In this document: in pieces, positions 6,193-7,443 of the stretch | How positions within the stretch are numbered: position 1 is the stretch's first letter | How the letters are laid out: the number at the start of each line of letters is the position of its first letter | Assembly (NCBI GenBank): GCA_002167605.1 | Contig: NHCT01000051.1 | Span: forward strand, 2,832 to 10,274 | Reading direction: 5' to 3' | DNA: 7,443 nucleotides | From: Verrucomicrobia bacterium TMED40 | GTDB lineage: Bacteria; Verrucomicrobiota; Verrucomicrobiia; Opitutales; Seribacteraceae | Notes under the pieces: model-generated | Databases searched by the model: none | Told to the model about the DNA's origin: nothing | The model's input: the letters and a program-made list of their open reading frames with translations, nothing else | Made by a program: the position numbers and the translations under genes

Positions 6193-6679
6193 TACTTACT
6201 TGATGATTTATGTAATTATTAGTAGGTTATTTGAACTTATTTTAAGTAATAAAAATACAAAAAGACTTCTCAATGAAGGTGCTAAAGAGCATTATAGCTC
6301 ACATTATAAGTTTATTGTCATCTTTCATCTTATTTTTGTTTCATTTTTCTTATTTAAATCTTTAAATGATACAAATATTAATATACTTTTTTTTTATATT
6401 TTTTTAATAGTTCAGGTATTAAGATATAGAATTATTTATGAACTTGGTAAATACTGGACTACAAGAATATTAGTAATAAACCAACCTTTAATACAAACAT
6501 GGATGTTTAGATACTTAAGACATCCAAATTACATTGTTGTTTTCCTTGAAGTGATACTAATTTGTTTATTTTTCGATGATTTATTTTCATTGGTTATTTT
6601 TTCAACCATAAACTCGATATTAATTTATTTCCGAGTTATGTGTGAAGAAAAAGCAAATAAGTTTCGACATGATTTATAA
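6185..6679 (+). CDS. isoprenylcysteine carboxyl methyltransferase (ICMT)-family membrane protein, BpsB/YpbQ-like
   Basis: The ATG lies inside the end of the polyketide synthase gene (8-base overlap), implying translational coupling. The 164-residue product is an integral membrane protein with hydrophobic segments near residues 3-20, 42-58, 66-84, 115-131 and 133-149. The S-adenosylmethionine-binding signature of the ICMT family is present: RYLRHPNY at 109-116, Glu122, and the late R-x-x-CEE at 150-155 (RVMCEE). Bacterial ICMT-like proteins beside type III synthases, such as BpsB, O-methylate the polyketide; that role is inferred here from the pairing. The enzyme would act at the inner membrane, fitting a lipophilic product. 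Prenylated-protein methylation is unlikely in a bacterium. Confidence 0.83.
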   Translation: MIDTYLMIYVIISRLFELILSNKNTKRLLNEGAKEHYSSHYKFIVIFHLIFVSFFLFKSLNDTNINILFFYIFLIVQVLRYRIIYELGKYWTTRILVINQPLIQTWMFRYLRHPNYIVVFLEVILICLFFDDLFSLVIFSTINSILIYFRVMCEEKANKFRHDL

Positions 6680-6720
6680 AGATCAAGTTAAATGATCAAT
6701 AGTAAATATTTTCAATAAAT

Positions 6721-7443
6721 TTATTTACAAATAATGCTAGCAACTTTTTTTGGATTCTCTTGAAATGAAAAATGACCACATTGCTCTATGACTTCAAACT
6801 TCTTTAGCCCTAGTAATTTTTGAGACTCTTCTCTATTTTTTTCATTAGCCCAGTCATTACTTCCATATATTAGTTTTGTTGGTGTTATAACTTTATGATA
6901 ATTTTTTTTAACATTCGCCCAACTTTTAAAGTTGGATAAAACATTTCTGAAATGATAAACGTAATATTTTTTTTTAACTGAAGAACATAATAGGTTTAAA
7001 TAGTCATTGGGTAAATCATAATCCACAAATCCACCTTTCATAACATTTTTAAGTATTATTTTATTTTCCAAACTAGCAAAGAAATTACCTGCAAAAGGAA
7101 GACCAATATTGAACATGATAAATTTTGAAAAAAAATTACCTCTGCCAATACCTTCGCCAAAGTAACTATCGTAATCATATGGATTAAATAAAAATATTTT
7201 TTTTATTAATCTTGGGATCTGTAAAGAAATAGTAACTGGTAAAATACCTCCAATTGATTCTCCTGCAATTGTAACTTCAGCGATCTTTAAATCTTTAATG
7301 AATTTAACAATACTATTGGTGAAAAATTCTTGCGTATAATTTGTATTTTTATTAATTGGAGAATCACCAAATCCTGGCAGATCAACAAGATAGATCGAAA
7401 ATTTATTTTTGAGAATATTTGAAACTTCATTTGAGTATTCAAG
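6721..7443 (-). CDS. alpha/beta-fold hydrolase, 5'-truncated at the window edge
   Basis: Reading from 7443 leftward the frame is open to TAA at 6721-6723, giving 240 residues; the start lies beyond the window. An internal ATG at 7116 is Met110 and is not the start, because the nucleophile lies before it. Numbered from the first visible codon: an oxyanion-strand motif YLVDLPGFGDSP (18-29), nucleophile elbow GESIGG with Ser63, acid Asp197 in LIYGSNDWAN, and His224 in CGHFSFQENP. Order and spacing match a serine hydrolase of the haloalkane dehalogenase/epoxide hydrolase/esterase superfamily; with Ser as nucleophile, dehalogenase or epoxide hydrolase activity is disfavoured. Substrate is unknown. 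It faces the methyltransferase gene tail to tail across 41 bases, so it is not in that operon, though a role in lipid or polyketide ester handling cannot be excluded. Confidence 0.85.
   Translation of the reverse strand, partial: LEYSNEVSNILKNKFSIYLVDLPGFGDSPINKNTNYTQEFFTNSIVKFIKDLKIAEVTIAGESIGGILPVTISLQIPRLIKKIFLFNPYDYDSYFGEGIGRGNFFSKFIMFNIGLPFAGNFFASLENKIILKNVMKGGFVDYDLPNDYLNLLCSSVKKKYYVYHFRNVLSNFKSWANVKKNYHKVITPTKLIYGSNDWANEKNREESQKLLGLKKFEVIEQCGHFSFQENPKKVASIICK

Noticed and set aside
6681..6697. Inverted repeat GATCA...TGATC between the convergent methyltransferase and hydrolase genes, a possible bidirectional terminator.
   Set aside because: Only 5 AT-rich base pairs with no following T-run; too weak to call a terminator.

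Overview
The window is an AT-rich (about 70% A+T by eye), densely packed stretch of bacterial chromosome with short spacers. Codon use, small proteins and gene content (GH13_18 phosphorylase, photolyase, bacterial type III polyketide synthase, outer-membrane barrel) suggest a streamlined, free-living marine proteobacterium, most like SAR11 or AEGEAN-169-type Alphaproteobacteria. This assignment is an inference from style, since no rRNA or marker gene is present. The outer-membrane protein shows the cell is Gram-negative.

Left part (1-3314). A 5'-truncated glycoside phosphorylase gene of the sucrose/glucosylglycerate phosphorylase family is followed by three same-strand copies of one unusual element, at 1128-1172, 2316-2360 and 3273-3314. 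Each reads as the 3' half of a tRNA-His gene: anticodon loop TTGTGGT (anticodon GTG), 3' anticodon strand, ATGTC variable loop, T-arm, acceptor 3' strand CAGCCAC and, in copies 1 and 2, CCA. The 5' halves are missing. Such 3' halves are what tyrosine recombinases leave behind when they use a tRNA gene as attachment site. The copies divide the region into modules of about 1.2 and 1.0 kb: a winged-helix gene plus an outer-membrane barrel gene, then a short-chain dehydrogenase gene. Copy 3, furthest right, is the most decayed, which fits repeated insertion at an intact tRNA-His gene lying to the left, outside the window. No integrase is visible.

Middle (3315-5016). A small basic 57-residue ORF lies 11 bases before a full-length cryptochrome/photolyase-family gene whose flavin-site and Trp-chain positions differ from classical CPD photolyase.

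Right part (5176-7443). A type III polyketide synthase and an isoprenylcysteine-methyltransferase-like membrane protein overlap by 8 bases and probably form a two-gene unit making and O-methylating an alkylpyrone or alkylresorcinol-type lipid. A convergent alpha/beta hydrolase gene runs off the right edge.
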